From NCBI GenBank assembly GCA_942486035.1, contig CALNXK010000003.1, positions 458,501 through 522,500 on the forward strand: a stretch of 64,000 nt of DNA. The letters are read 5' to 3'. Positions 25,687 through 38,500 of the stretch are shown here, one piece after another. The notes under the pieces are model-generated. The model saw nothing but the letters and a program-made list of their open reading frames with translations. It searched no databases and had not been told where the DNA came from. This DNA is from Porites lobata (Eukaryota; Cnidaria; Anthozoa; Scleractinia; Poritidae). The position numbers and the translations under genes were made by a program. The first letter of the stretch is position 1; each line of letters begins with the position of its first letter.

Positions 25687-25795
25687 CAGCAGAATCTTTC
25701 TCGAGTCAGCCTGCGTTGCAGCCGGCCCTCTATCCTCTAAACAGAAAGTTTAGAGTGTCTGCGACGCAGGCTATAAATCGAGAAAGGCTCTGCTG
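25687..25795. mobile_element. Hairpin mini-element, about 109 bp
   Basis: An imperfect palindrome: 'cagcagaatctttctcgag' pairs with 'tcgagaaaggctctgctg', inner AGCCTGCGTTGCAG pairs with CTGCGACGCAGGCT, and 'ctctaaac' pairs with 'gtttagag' at the loop. It ends in AGCCTGCG...CGCAGGCT like the other mini-elements of this window. Confidence 0.65.
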
Positions 25796-25860
25796 GCAGG
25801 GTGGTGACTGACTGCTGTGACTGGTCATTGAAAAATAAACTGGACAGGCGATCTGATAGT

Positions 25861-25944
25861 CCGCGAGCAAGCTCTCCTATTTGGGCGTGCCTCTCGCGCG
25901 TCTACTTTTCACGATATCCCCCAAATGGAGAGCTTGCTCGCCGG
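25861..25944. mobile_element. Hairpin mini-element, 84 bp
   Basis: CCGCGAGCAAGCTCTCC at the left is inverted at the right as GGAGAGCTTGCTCGCCGG, and 'tatttggg' pairs with 'cccaaat'. It sits 66 bp from the hairpin ending at 25795. Confidence 0.65.
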
Positions 25945-26553
25945 CTACCCCCGGGAGCCCCAGGAGAGCTTTCTCGCCAACCCCACATTCCCCACTCCCG
26001 CTGGAACTAACAATGTGTCCTTAATGTTGACACCTGGGAGAACATTATATGAAGTAGTTTTTGGACCCTTAGTAGCCGTGCCTTCACTGCAGCGTCGTTC
26101 GTTTCTGCTCGGAAGCCTTTGATCGTTAACGTGTTTTGGTGTTGTGTCCTGGCTCCTGTCTCTTGGTTGAAGTGATTTTTGTTTAGATTACTATAGCACA
26201 CCAAAGGAACACAACATGGAAGCGTAAGAATAAGTGCTTCGCATGTCCATGGCGGGAAATGGCGCGAGGGCAACTACACTGAAACCCAAACACAGTGACA
26301 ATCACTGTTTCTTATTACGTACCAGAATCTTGAACTGAAGGCTGTTAAAAGATAGATATGGAGTTTTTTGGGTCCTTCAACTGCGAAAAATACTGATGAT
26401 TGTCATTTGTTGACAAGGATTAAGTTTACATCTGTGCATGGTCAAGAGTTGCTTCTCTTTGGTTGGTCAAATCGGCGGCTTAATTTGTTCTCTGCGTTGC
26501 TATCTCGATACTGCTACCTCAAAGTGTGTATATATAGTCATGGTAACTTTGAA

Positions 26554-29500
26554 ATGAGCTTCTGGCAAAGCAGTACTCAAGCAGACTTGTCTGTTACAGG
26601 CACCTCCTCCTCAAGACACCAAAGACCACCCAGTGGTCGTCGTGGTCGACCAAGCAGTGCTACAAGGGGAGGAAGTACAAAGTCTCATATTTTTGGTATA
26701 TCTGATACTCCTAGACAGGAAGAACCCAAACAAAATGCTAGAAGTAGTTTCCAAGGCAACACAAGTTCTGTGCACACTACCCCTGAGGCTCCGCGCCCTT
26801 CCAGTGCACATGCGCCAAACAACACAGGTGGCCATAGACCTGTAAATAATGTAAGGATGTTACCTTAATCCTTTATTTTTTAAAAGCAGTCCCTCGACCC
26901 ATACACAAAATGCTCCTGAAAAGGTATAAAGAAGATATCGCACAAATTTCATCAGGGAGCACTAACCATAATCATTTTTTGGTGATTTAAGGATTACATT
27001 GTCCGTCAAATACATCACTCTACATGAGCAAGGAAAACCAGTAATTTAACATATGAAAGATTATTACACTAAGTGGTTGTGAAAAGAAGGCCTTCAGGTA
27101 TTTTGTGAAATCACAGAGTGACCAGCTCTCAGTTACCTTGATAACAGGTGGTAAGTGGTTTGGATCCATTTAAGGTGGCTCGACTGGATTTTTTTGGGGG
27201 GATACCTCCCACGTTTGAGCATTAACTACGTCGGCATGAGTAAAGATATGGCAAAAAGGTTACCACAACTGTATTATATAATGATGAAAATTTCTTATGA
27301 TCTGGGTTTTATTGCAATCGGAGTCGCCATGGCAACGTAATGACGCCATTACGCTTTTTATTTATCTTTGTGTTTCTCTGTACCAGGAGTTTTTTGAAGA
27401 AATCGCTTAAGGGAGTATGTACCTGCCATAATTGCCTCCATTATGGCAAAGTTTCAACAAATTCTATGAGAGCGTTTTCGAATTATTTTGACACGCAGTT
27501 TTAACAATCATAAAAACAGTGAAATAGCACGCTATCCACACAATTCGCTAATATTTTAAGAAACTGATAAGCTTTGGAAACGTGGCTTCATCCCATAGTG
27601 GTTTGATTCCATTGAAAACTGCATACAAAAAAAGAGGGGAATTGCTTTGACCGATCGCGAGTAAGACGAATTTTATTGACTTACATTCAGCTGCTTTTGT
27701 TATAGTTTTTGGACGTAATTTGGTCCATGTCTACAAATTTTGAATTTTTCAAAAAACCGCTCGATAAATTTTTTTATAAATTCGACAATCTGGAGATCAA
27801 TTGTCAATGAATATTCCCTGCAAGTTTTAAGAACATTGAAAACGGGGAAGGCTTTTAAATAGGGCCTCAAATATAACCAATTTTTCCCCCCGATTTTGTG
27901 TTTACAAGTGAGCGTCCTCATTATTCACTGGCATTGTTTTCAAGTTTCATATGCACGTGCACAACTAGCAAAAGATATAAATTTGCATCAAAAAGAACTC
28001 TCGATTACTTTCCGAAGAAATATTCCGAATATGCTAATAATTGGCTTGTGTCACCGACAGCAGTGAGAGCCGAAACGATGGACGTCACCGCTCATCGTGT
28101 AGGATGCAATACTTAATTATCTTACTCGGGTTATAACATCACAGAAACTCTTACAAAGAATTGCTCTGATGTTATAATGTATCACTAATCTCTTTACCCG
28201 GTAATTAGCATATTCCGGAGATATAACCGAGGGTCCTTTTTGATGCAAATTCTATCTTTTTGCTAAATGTGCACGTGTATATGAAACTTGAAAACAATGC
28301 CAGTGAATAATGAGGACGCTCACTTGTAAAGACAAAATCTGGGGGAAAAATTGGTTATATTTGAGGCCCTATTTAAAAGCCTTCCCTGTTTTCAATGTTC
28401 TTGAAACTTGCAGGGAATATTTATTGATAATTGATCTCCAGATTTTCGAATTTATAAAAAAATTTATTGAGTGGTTTTTTGAAAAATGCGAAATTTGTAG
28501 GCATGGACCAAATTACGTCCAAAAACTATAACAAAAGCAGCTGAATGCAGGTCAATAAAATTCTTCTTACTCGCGATCGCTCGGAGCAATTTCCCTCTTT
28601 TTTTGTATGCAGTTTTCAATGGAATCAAACCACTACGGAATGAAGCCGCGTTTCCAAAGCCTACCAGTTTCTTAAAATATTAGCGAATTGTATGAATAGC
28701 ATGCTATTTCACTGTTTTTATGATTGTTCAAACTGCGTGTCAAAATATTTCGAGAACGCTCTCATAGAATTTGTTGAAACTTTGCCATAATGGAGGCAAT
28801 CATGGCAGGTACAAACTCCCTTAAGCAATTTCTTCAAAAAACTCCTGGTACAGAGAAACACAAAGATAAATAAAAAGCGTAATGGCGTCATTACGTTGCC
28901 ATGGCGACTCCGATTGCAATAAAACCCAGATCATAAGAAATTTTCATCATTATATAATACAGTTGTGGTAACCTTTTTCCCATATCTTTACTCATGCTGA
29001 CGTAGTTAATGCTCAAATGTGGGCGGTATCCCCCCCAAAAAATCCAGTCGAGCCACCTTAAGCCTGCATTTTGTAGGCTTTGCTATCATAACTGCATAAG
29101 TTACAAAGTTTTATGAATTTGGGTCAAACATTTCTCCAAGTATCTTGTGCATGAAAACCTGTACAGACCTGAATCTTGGGGAGGCTTCTTTCATTTCTAA
29201 GATTCTGGACTTTGTCTGTTGAATGGATTTGATTTTTAATTTTGATTCACAGTGGAAACGAGTGATATATTGTTGAATCTTATGCAACGTATAATTAGCT
29301 GTTTGCTTTATAACTAGGCCTCTGTCATCACAAGGGCTCAGCTTGATGCTGCTAAAAAGTTGGCCAAGGTTTGTTGTAGTGGAATTTCATCATCTGGGGA
29401 AATGGTTTGCGAATCTGGAAGTTTAAAACTAGGAGAAGAAACTTTATTGTTTGGATGGAGAAAGAGAATTAGTTTCACTTTGCATGTTTGAATAATCGGG

Positions 29501-32500
29501 GAATTTGAGAAATCACTGGTTTAAAAACCAGGCCTTCTCTACAACTATGTGTTATTAGATGTATATAACGTTGCAAAACTAAGAGATAAGGGGTTGAATT
29601 ATTGACCTCCCCTGTAACAAGAATAAGCTCATTTGTTTGAGGGTTGGCTTTTAGCTTTAGATATAGTTTTCACAATAACTATGCAATTTCTCGAGCGCTG
29701 ATTGGTCGAGAGCTACAGTGTATATTAGAGTACAGACCATTGTTTTTCTCTCTCTTAGGTGCAATTTTTGTCAAGAAACTGTCGAGAATAGAAATGGACA
29801 TTAAAAACTGATAATATTATTGTAAAGAACAAATTGCCATTGTTCCACACTCTCATAGACCATAGATATGATGTCAAAATTGTTCAAAACTTTGCAATCA
29901 AGTCACTCACATGTAGGTTGTGTTTCCACTTTAGTTTTGAGCATGTGACATCATTTCTTTGGACTATTTAACAATTAGTTCATGCGTCAGCGTGCGTATG
30001 TCGAGATATTGAGCACGCGGGAAGTTTGGAGAGCACGAAAGAGGCGTAAGAGTTGCACGAGGCGCAGCCGAGTGCAACTCTAGCCTCTTGAGTATAACAT
30101 CATCAAAGCGATCAATGCATCAGTTAACTTATAATTTTATTATTGTAGGGTGCGCTCAAAGCAGTACGCGTCAATGTTTACGTGACTATATATTTTTTTC
30201 CTCACAGTTAATCTTATGTTTTTATCCTGAAACTGAGAGAAAGTGTACTCTAAAATGATTATAAAATCCATATTTAGGTGCTGGAAAACTATTAATTTAC
30301 CGAAAAATTGTTATTGAGAGAAAACAAGTTTGCAAAGAATGAACTCACGCCATAGCCCGCACAGCTCGCGGAGATGACAACAACAACAACAACAACACTC
30401 ACCTCTTTTCCTTACTATCGGTTAACAAATTCAAACGTTTCCTCTTAAATTTCCTTATAAAACACATCGTAAACGCTTCCTTGTCTATTGCTGAGTTATG
30501 GATGCACTCAGGAGACTCAGGATTGCTAAGCTCACAACCACTCGAGGAATTACGAATAGTTTATTGACGTCATCAGCGTGCTCAATAGGAATATGAAGCA
30601 CGCTCGCGCTATTGAATTTGATTAGGCGAATTTTCTAGCTATGTTATAATAGAGTGTCGACCATGGAAAATGATTTCTTCCTTTTTTAAATTTATATGCA
30701 TTTTTTTCCAGTCAAATCCAAATTATGCTGATCAGCCAGTCGAAGTGCAGGTGTTTTCAAGGAGTCAAATGGGAGGAAGGAAGGCCCCTCAAGGGTTGGT
30801 GTCTCTACATTATATAATATGTTATTTTCTCTAAATAAAGACATGGTAATAAAACAGTTTTCCTATATTGTTATATGTTTGCCTATACTGTTATATTATC
30901 TATACCTTAAGGGAATTTTAGATTTAGAACATTTTAACCAAATTGATGTGTTACGGTCGACACCACTAGAGTTGGGATCCAATTTAGTGCTGCCTGTAGG
31001 TGGACGGTAGGTCCCACCACCAAGTCTATGTCCCTCACCCTTTTAGAAGTTAGAGCAGTGTGAGTTCATTGAGGATGAAGTAGCTTAGTATCACCCCTAC
31101 TGCCCCTACCTGATGCAATCATCTGAACGGGAACAAGGTCCTTTAAAAAACACTGCCAAGTGTCAGCTCAATCTTATATATATTCCTCCATCAATTTTTA
31201 TGAAGACCTGAACTTCAGTTGTGGGACAAGTGTTGCATAGCCTGATTCTAATAGTTTTTTTAGAAGAACTTGGTTGGTGGCCTGGCTGGGGCCCAGACTT
31301 TTGATTTTCCACAAGGTAGATTGGTGCTCATCCAACAGAGTTTGAGAGTCAGTGGTATTGACTTGAGAGTTATCCTATTTAGCAAACCCTTGTGAACTCA
31401 TCTGTTTGTTGCATTTACCCTTAATTTTTTTTAGTGTTTATAGTAACTAATTCTGTTTGTGCTTGTACAACACTTTAGAGTTCCACAACTCAACCTGGGT
31501 AATCTTGCAGATGACAATAACCAGGTATTTAACCAACATAAATTTACTTTAAATTTTTAATCTTGCAAGTAGTCTAGTAGTGTAGTGTACCAAATTGTCT
31601 CCTTTGACTAAAAACTTTCTTTCTTTGTTGTTGGATTATGACTTGACCTACACCATTATCAGCAAGTTACACAATGATAAACATTTTTACTATAAAACAA
31701 AGCCAGTTGCAACCTTTTCTTTCTTCATCAGACATACAGTAACTGCATACTTAGAGCTAACACAGGGTCTGCTTTGTGTACCAAGTTTAAGCTCAGTTTA
31801 ATGTTTTCATAATGTTTGAGTGTGTAGCTCATGGAGTGCTTTTATGTTCCAATTAAATAAAACCTCATTGGCAAAACTTTTGCACAGTACTATTTATTTT
31901 TTTTAGTATTTTACAAAATATATCAGAATTTTGAGGAAATTCTAAATTTGTCCACTATGATTCTCACATGTCCTAGTTGATGCAACCATTGACAGCCGAA
32001 GGCCCTCACCTTCACACCCCTGACTCAAACAGCAGTATCATCAGGTATGTACAGCTACTGTAAGAATTATTTTTAGGGACTTCAAAGTCTGACAATGCAA
32101 CAGCAACGAGAACATGAAAAACAATTACACAAACAATAGTAGTCAAAACAGCAATTTTGCACATGGCCCAGGGGACAGGGATGTTGAATTGGGGCAAAAA
32201 TCAAAACCCAAAAAATTCCTTGGACTTCAAACAAAACCCCCAAAATATCCCTGGACCAAAATTTAACCCCCCAAAAAATCCCATGTTGAATTTCTGAGCC
32301 ATATAAATTTCCAGAAAGCATTGAATGATATGACACCAAAAATAGAAAAATTAGTTTCAACTACCCCCAAAAAATTAAATCAAGCTCCCCAAAAAATTAC
32401 TTGCCGAAATCCCGAAATTGAAAATTTCAAACCCCAAAAAATCCTGCGATCATCCCTGTCACTAGAAATCTGGAGAATCCCCCCTGGGCACATACGTCAC

Positions 32501-35500
32501 ACTTTTTTGTCCATTTGCACGATTGTGTATGAGATGAAATTGCCTAACTTTTAAGTTTTAAGGAGGACATACAGTAAACAAGTGACAATCAGATTTTCTT
32601 TCTCTTAATTGTGAACTTGGATATGGCTCCTAGGAATTCTATTCCAGGGGGGTTTGCTTACATATGACTTAGTATGTGGGTAGGGATATTCCCAATAAAT
32701 ACTGAAAGAATGCAGATTCACTTTCAAGCGACATTTTTGCTGCGTTTGCGTCCTTGCATTTTAGAGTCCCTGTTTTGGTCTTGAGAGGATAGACTTGCCT
32801 CCTGAGATTGTCTCATGAAATATTGAGATGTGAAGAAAACAAAAATAACGGGTTTTGCATGGGACCAGTTATTGTGACAAAGCACTCAACAACAAGTTTA
32901 TTTCAAATTAAATATAGCTTACAAAGCTTGTCCCCGCAATTAGCGAAGGCTATTCGAGGCGGGTACAAGAGAAAAAGGAAAATTGTATAAATATATATAT
33001 ATATATATGTTAAACGAACAATCCTAGAAGCAATCTAGTTTGTCTTACTCGCTGAGGTTATAGACTTTGCATATGCTCAGAACTTTTTGTATCACGTCAT
33101 GAAAAGTGACAAGCAAAGTGAGAGTGTGTCTTAAAGTCTGAATTCTTCTTCTTACAGATATATTAATTAAAAACTTGTTTTAATTTGTAGCTGGGGAACT
33201 CCGCTTCACAGCTCTAGATTCCATCCTAGTCCTGTAAAACCAAAAGGAGGTGGTTGGCAAGTAAGTACCAGCAATAATAATACTGCATTAATAATATTAA
33301 TAACATAAAGCGAACAGTATCTAACTTGCCAAGGTTCAGCTGAGTGGTTAGGGTTAGGGTAATAATCAGATAATCAGTGAGTGTGGGCTAAACCCAGACC
33401 AATAATAAGTTCCTTTTTTTCTTTACATGACAATTTCATTCCCAAAGAAGTCACCACAAAGTTTCAAACCCCAAGAGATCCTCTGATCTTCCGAACTGTC
33501 ACTATTATGGCAGATTGTTTCCCGCCTCTTCACCCCACTCAACTCTCTGGTTGCTAGAACCTAGTTTACTTTCAACTATACAAATGTAGCCGGTCAATTT
33601 TTTTCTTTTACCAAATCTAACACTATTTTGGCAAGGGGTTGGGTTATTCATTTTTCTTAAAGCCCATTTGTAATGGTAACAGGACTAAGTGGAGTCCAAT
33701 TCAGTCTATGATCATACGAGTGATTAACAAAATTGGATGACCACGTAGTGGGAGTGCGATTTGTTTAATCACATGTATGATTACAGACTGAATTGGATGA
33801 CACGAAGTTTTGTTACCAATTAATCATGACGTTAACAAAATTTGTGATATATGAGGCTCTTTTTTTAATCAAAGCACAAGAAATTCCGAGATTTTTTTTG
33901 CTAGCAGTGAAAAAAAAAGCCATTTAAGCATGCGCGTGATCAGGCGCAAACTGTCCAGTTACTTAGGCATGACGCGTACTGTCCTATTTAACTGTCCTAT
34001 TAATGCTGAAATCAGGGCAGTTGATAGCCAATCAGATTTAAGAATTTTGTTTAGAAACTAATAATACTTTTAGAAATACTGTAGGGCCGGGGTGGGGGAG
34101 AGTAATTTTGAATATTCCTTCCCTGACTGCTGATGTTATGTTTTAGGTACAACAGGGCCGTGCAGCTCAGTCTCATAAAAAGCCAGATGGTATGCCTGAT
34201 CTTGATCTAGAAAGGTCTCAAGAAGATGGTGACCTTAAAAAGGTATGGTATTGCTTTAAACACAAAAACTAGATTTTCAGTCACCAAATTTGCCATTTAT
34301 TTCTTCACAAAATTTTTTTATAAGCTGATCTGGAAATTTCATTACACTGATGTACACCTCAAGTGATATAGTGCTAGCCTTACAGACCTGTTTAATTTAT
34401 TTTTAGAAGAAATTTATTAACAGCAAATTAATAATACAAGATGAAAATTTCATCTTGTATTTACTCTTTTATCCGTCTGTTTACTTTATTGGATTGTTAC
34501 AAACATTACATGCCCCAGCGGGTTAGAGATAGGCACAGACTAAGGCTACTTTCAGGCAACTGGATTGTCTTCTACCTGGAAAGCAACAGGAATGCATAGT
34601 ACCACATCCCCGTCCTTCCTTTCTTTCTTTCCCCTTCAATGGAGGATCTGATAATCTTACTGATAAGGTCAGGGCTTATTTTTAACAAGGTTTACGATTG
34701 TTTTTGTTATTTTAGGCTCTTCATGCAAGGAAAAAAGATGTCAACAATGTAAATGATGGTGTTGAATTTGAAGAGTACTCACGCGAGGTTAATAATGGCA
34801 TTTATAACATAGAATTTCAAGAGGCATTTTTGAATGATTATTTTTCACTGGAAGTACATGATACAGATAGTTCTGATCTTTCAGTTCAAATAATATGTTC
34901 CTCAAAAATAACGTCAACCAGGATGATGTGTGCTTGTTTAAAAATACATTTTAATGCTCAACTATCTCATTATTTTTTGTTCCAAAAACTGTATACCCAC
35001 CCTCTTGGTAGACTTACTGCTTGAACCTGATTTCCTTATGTTTAGGCTCATTATTTATTAAATAAAAATGTGAGCGCTTTTTGTCTGCAAGTACATGTAT
35101 ATACAGAGTGCCCAAGTAGCTGCCAGAGCTGGCACAGTACCGGTACTTTACATGCCAGCTGTATTTTGCTTTCATTTGCTTTCTTTTCTTTTTGTGGATT
35201 GCTCTCATCTTGATTGTGGCAGATCTTTGCCAATCTTTTCTCCCATCCTTTCCTAAGAGCTTGTTCTTTTGAATCTGTTAGTGTGAGGGTGATGCCTGGG
35301 GTGTGCCGTGTCAGAGTTTATTGCTATACATACCTCTGTAGACTTGTTTGACTCCTTACCCACCACCAGTCAGCAGCTAGTTTAACTCCTTAAGTCTGGA
35401 TTTAATTTATACACTTATAGTATTCATGTATTGTATCGGGGGGTGAGGGCTGGGGCCCAGGGAGCCAAAAATTGTTTAGAAATGAGAAGATTGAATCCCA

Positions 35501-38500
35501 TCCCCTCTGAGTAAAGTTATTCTTAAGGACATGTCTAATTCCTGAACCATAACATTGATTGCCATCAATGTTTTGATAATTATAACTATTTTCATACCTT
35601 TTTATTTAGTTCATATGTATGTTTTAACGTTGTGTGTGGTTTTAATAGGTAGATGAAAGTGATCCTTCTTACAATGCAAACAAGTAGGTGTTTATGTTGT
35701 ATGACAGACAAAAATGGGGCTCTACAGACTATGAGACCTCAGCCATGATTAATATTATAATGTCTTTTAAACAATTGTCATAATAAATACATGATTGAAT
35801 AATCGTTTGTTTCAGTGTAGAAAATCAGTACAATAGACCTTGGAGTACACAGCCAACAACTCAGAGAGAACAAGCTCAGTTAAAAAGAAGGCAAGAAGAG
35901 GTACTCATACTGCTTCCAAATGCTATAACTATTCTTTTATCAACAAAGTTGACTTTGTTTCTGGTTGTAAAAAATAGGAAGTTTTACATTCTGAGAAGAA
36001 GAAGGATCTGATTGTGGAAACAATTCTTGTGGATCAGCTTTCCAGGTGTAGTGAAAACTTTCCCATATTGTGTGGCTTTTTTATTATTACTATTTATGAA
36101 TCATTAAAAAATTCTTCAATAATTCATACTGAGAATTATTCAAAGGAAATGAATGTCTAATGAGTGTCTTGATATCTAAAGTAGATACAGCTAAAATTTC
36201 CTTGTACAGCTAACTCAATTGTATTTGTTTTTCTGTATTTTACAAAGTGAAATTTTCAGAGCTATGCTGAATTTTAGGTTTGCAAGTGATGAACATGGTT
36301 TACATGGGCCTTGAAAAGTCCTTGAAAAAGCATCATGTCCTTGAAAAGTCCTGGAAAATTGAAAAATTGTGGGATGGCTTGAAAAGTCCTTGAATTTTCC
36401 ACAGAAGTCCTTGAATATTTTTGAAAGCTCCTCCTTCGTGAAAAAAAAAAACATGTTTTGCGCAGAGGAATGATTGAAAAGAACAGCAATACACAATTTT
36501 TTTTTGGTTATCATGAGAGTGTTTTCTTATGATTTTGGTGTTCCTGGCATAGTTCATTTTCCGTTATTTGAAGTACCCTAGGAACCGTGCCTAAGTGAAG
36601 GAAGGTATTGTAATGAGCGAACCCCCCTCCACCTACACATTTTAAAGGTCTTTACTTCATGTTATTTTGGAGAAGAAATCCTTGAAAAAATGATATTAGG
36701 TAGGCCTTGAAAAGTCCTTAAAAGTCCTTGATTTTTCCCAAAAAATCATGTAAGAACCATGGATGAATAATGTTCATCACTCCCAAAAGTGGCCAAACTA
36801 AAAATAATATTATTTTAGTTGCCTTTTTATTAATTCAATATTTTACATGTTTAGGGCAGCAGTTTCTGATCCACAAAAAAACATCAACTCAATTCCTGCT
36901 GATATAGGTCCCAAAGAGAGAAAGAAAATGGAATTTTATAACACAAGGTAATAAAAAACTAATGTGAGTTGTTAGTTACTGCAATCAAATGATATGATAT
37001 ATATTCTTGTCCTACTATCCAGTCATTTTCAGCCTTTTTACTTCAGCCAATGCCTTTGACACATACTGGTACTTTGTTGCTACTCTCATTGGCAGCGTCA
37101 TTACTGCAGCGTTGGTGACAGTGGTAGTGGTAATAGTGGTAAAAGCATTAGAGGAACTATTGATAACAATGGTGCTTTTGATGGCAGAGAGAGGAAGTGA
37201 CCTTAGCAATTCTAGTGTCACTGGTGTTGTTCTACCTCATCATGACATTGCTAATGACAACAGCCGTGGTAATGGAAGTGGAGGTAGCGGTGACAGTGTA
37301 TTGATACTGGTATTGGCAATGTCATGACCACTGTCAATGCTAGTGACACTAGCATGATTTCTATAGTCACTTTCTGTCTCAGCCATCAACAGCACCACTG
37401 CTGCTACCACCAACAATGTCAAAACCAACACCAATGCTGTGACCCTACCGTTGGTACATAACTGTCACTTCCTCTCTCTCTCTTGGTGACCATGACCATC
37501 CACATGAACTGCTTCATCTGTCACTACCATCAACAGCACCACTGTTACTACCGCATCACTCCCACATCATTACCACCTTGCTGCCACTATTTGCACCAAT
37601 GTTGCTTCCAATACAGCTTATTCACATGACGTCACGGCGGCCACATTATTTTGGTGTTCCAAAACAATGAAACGGTGGCCATGTTGATGTACCGAGACAG
37701 CCCTGTGGGAATTTTATGTAAAAACTTTCGTTTGTTTGTATAAATTAGCATAGATGCTGGCTACGTGAGTGAATACACTCTATAGTACCATGTTTACTTA
37801 GTCTTAAATATGACTTTTTGTACTGATCTACAGGAGCCCTGCTAAAGGTTCAAATACTGAAAATGCTCTTGCCAAGAGGGTGCGTTTTGGTGCAAGAATT
37901 GTAACTAAAAATGGCCGTGATGCTCATAGGGAACTAAATGGATTCTTCTTTCCAGTTGACAACACAATAACACTTTATGAATTTCATCAGTTTGGAACCA
38001 GGTTTGTATATAATAATGGTAGGCATTTTATAATGCATTTGTTATTGCTATTAACCCAAATAGCTTTTTGCACTGGTGCTAACTGGAAGTTACTTGCTCT
38101 TTTATTCAACCATTACCAAATACCTCCAGTGAATCACCTGTTAACATCTGTTGTTAAACCCTACCTTTTCTACTCCTAGATCACAAGCTTTGCCATTTAT
38201 TCAGCGCGGCTGCTATAGCCATGTTCAGGGAAGGAGAAAGCGGCAACCATATACCCTGATGGATATCTTTGTGGTGAGCATACAGTCATGTACATGTCAT
38301 ACATGTATGTAAATAAAAAAATGATACATAAATAGCAATTTAGAGGTAGCACATCCACATAGAGGTTCTTAGTCTACAATCCCTGGTCAAATGTTGGTTT
38401 TGAGGAGAGGGGAAAACCAGAGTACCTGGTGAAAACCCTTTTGGAGCAAGGGAGAGAACCAATTACAAGCTCAACACGCTATGGCATCTTGATGCCAGGA

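Larger units (their letters stand above)
22325..26553. other. Intergenic region upstream of CAPS2
   Basis: AT-rich for the first 2 kb with no supported gene. From 24515 it becomes repeat-rich: an imperfect inverted repeat around 24515-24662 ('ttgcctagtccctaggcct' against 'ggggactaggcag'), then hairpin elements at 25687 and 25861. A 'ccctgcgagcagaggctac'-type motif (complement) lies near 22870. Confidence 0.5.

Noticed and set aside
26611..26845. ORFs in other frames across the first CAPS2 exon
   Set aside because: The spliced CAPS2 frame explains this exon; these are shadows.
27700..28531. Same 73-codon ORF on both strands
   Set aside because: It is one sequence seen twice because the arms of the palindromic element are inverted copies.
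36215..36557. Three overlapping minus-strand ORFs rich in Phe/Ser
   Set aside because: They are translations of the 'ccttgaaaagtcc' repeat of the MITE at 36286-36780.
37007..37434. 106-codon + strand ORF and overlapping minus ORFs, V/T/S-rich
   Set aside because: They result from a degenerate trinucleotide tract inside a CAPS2 intron.
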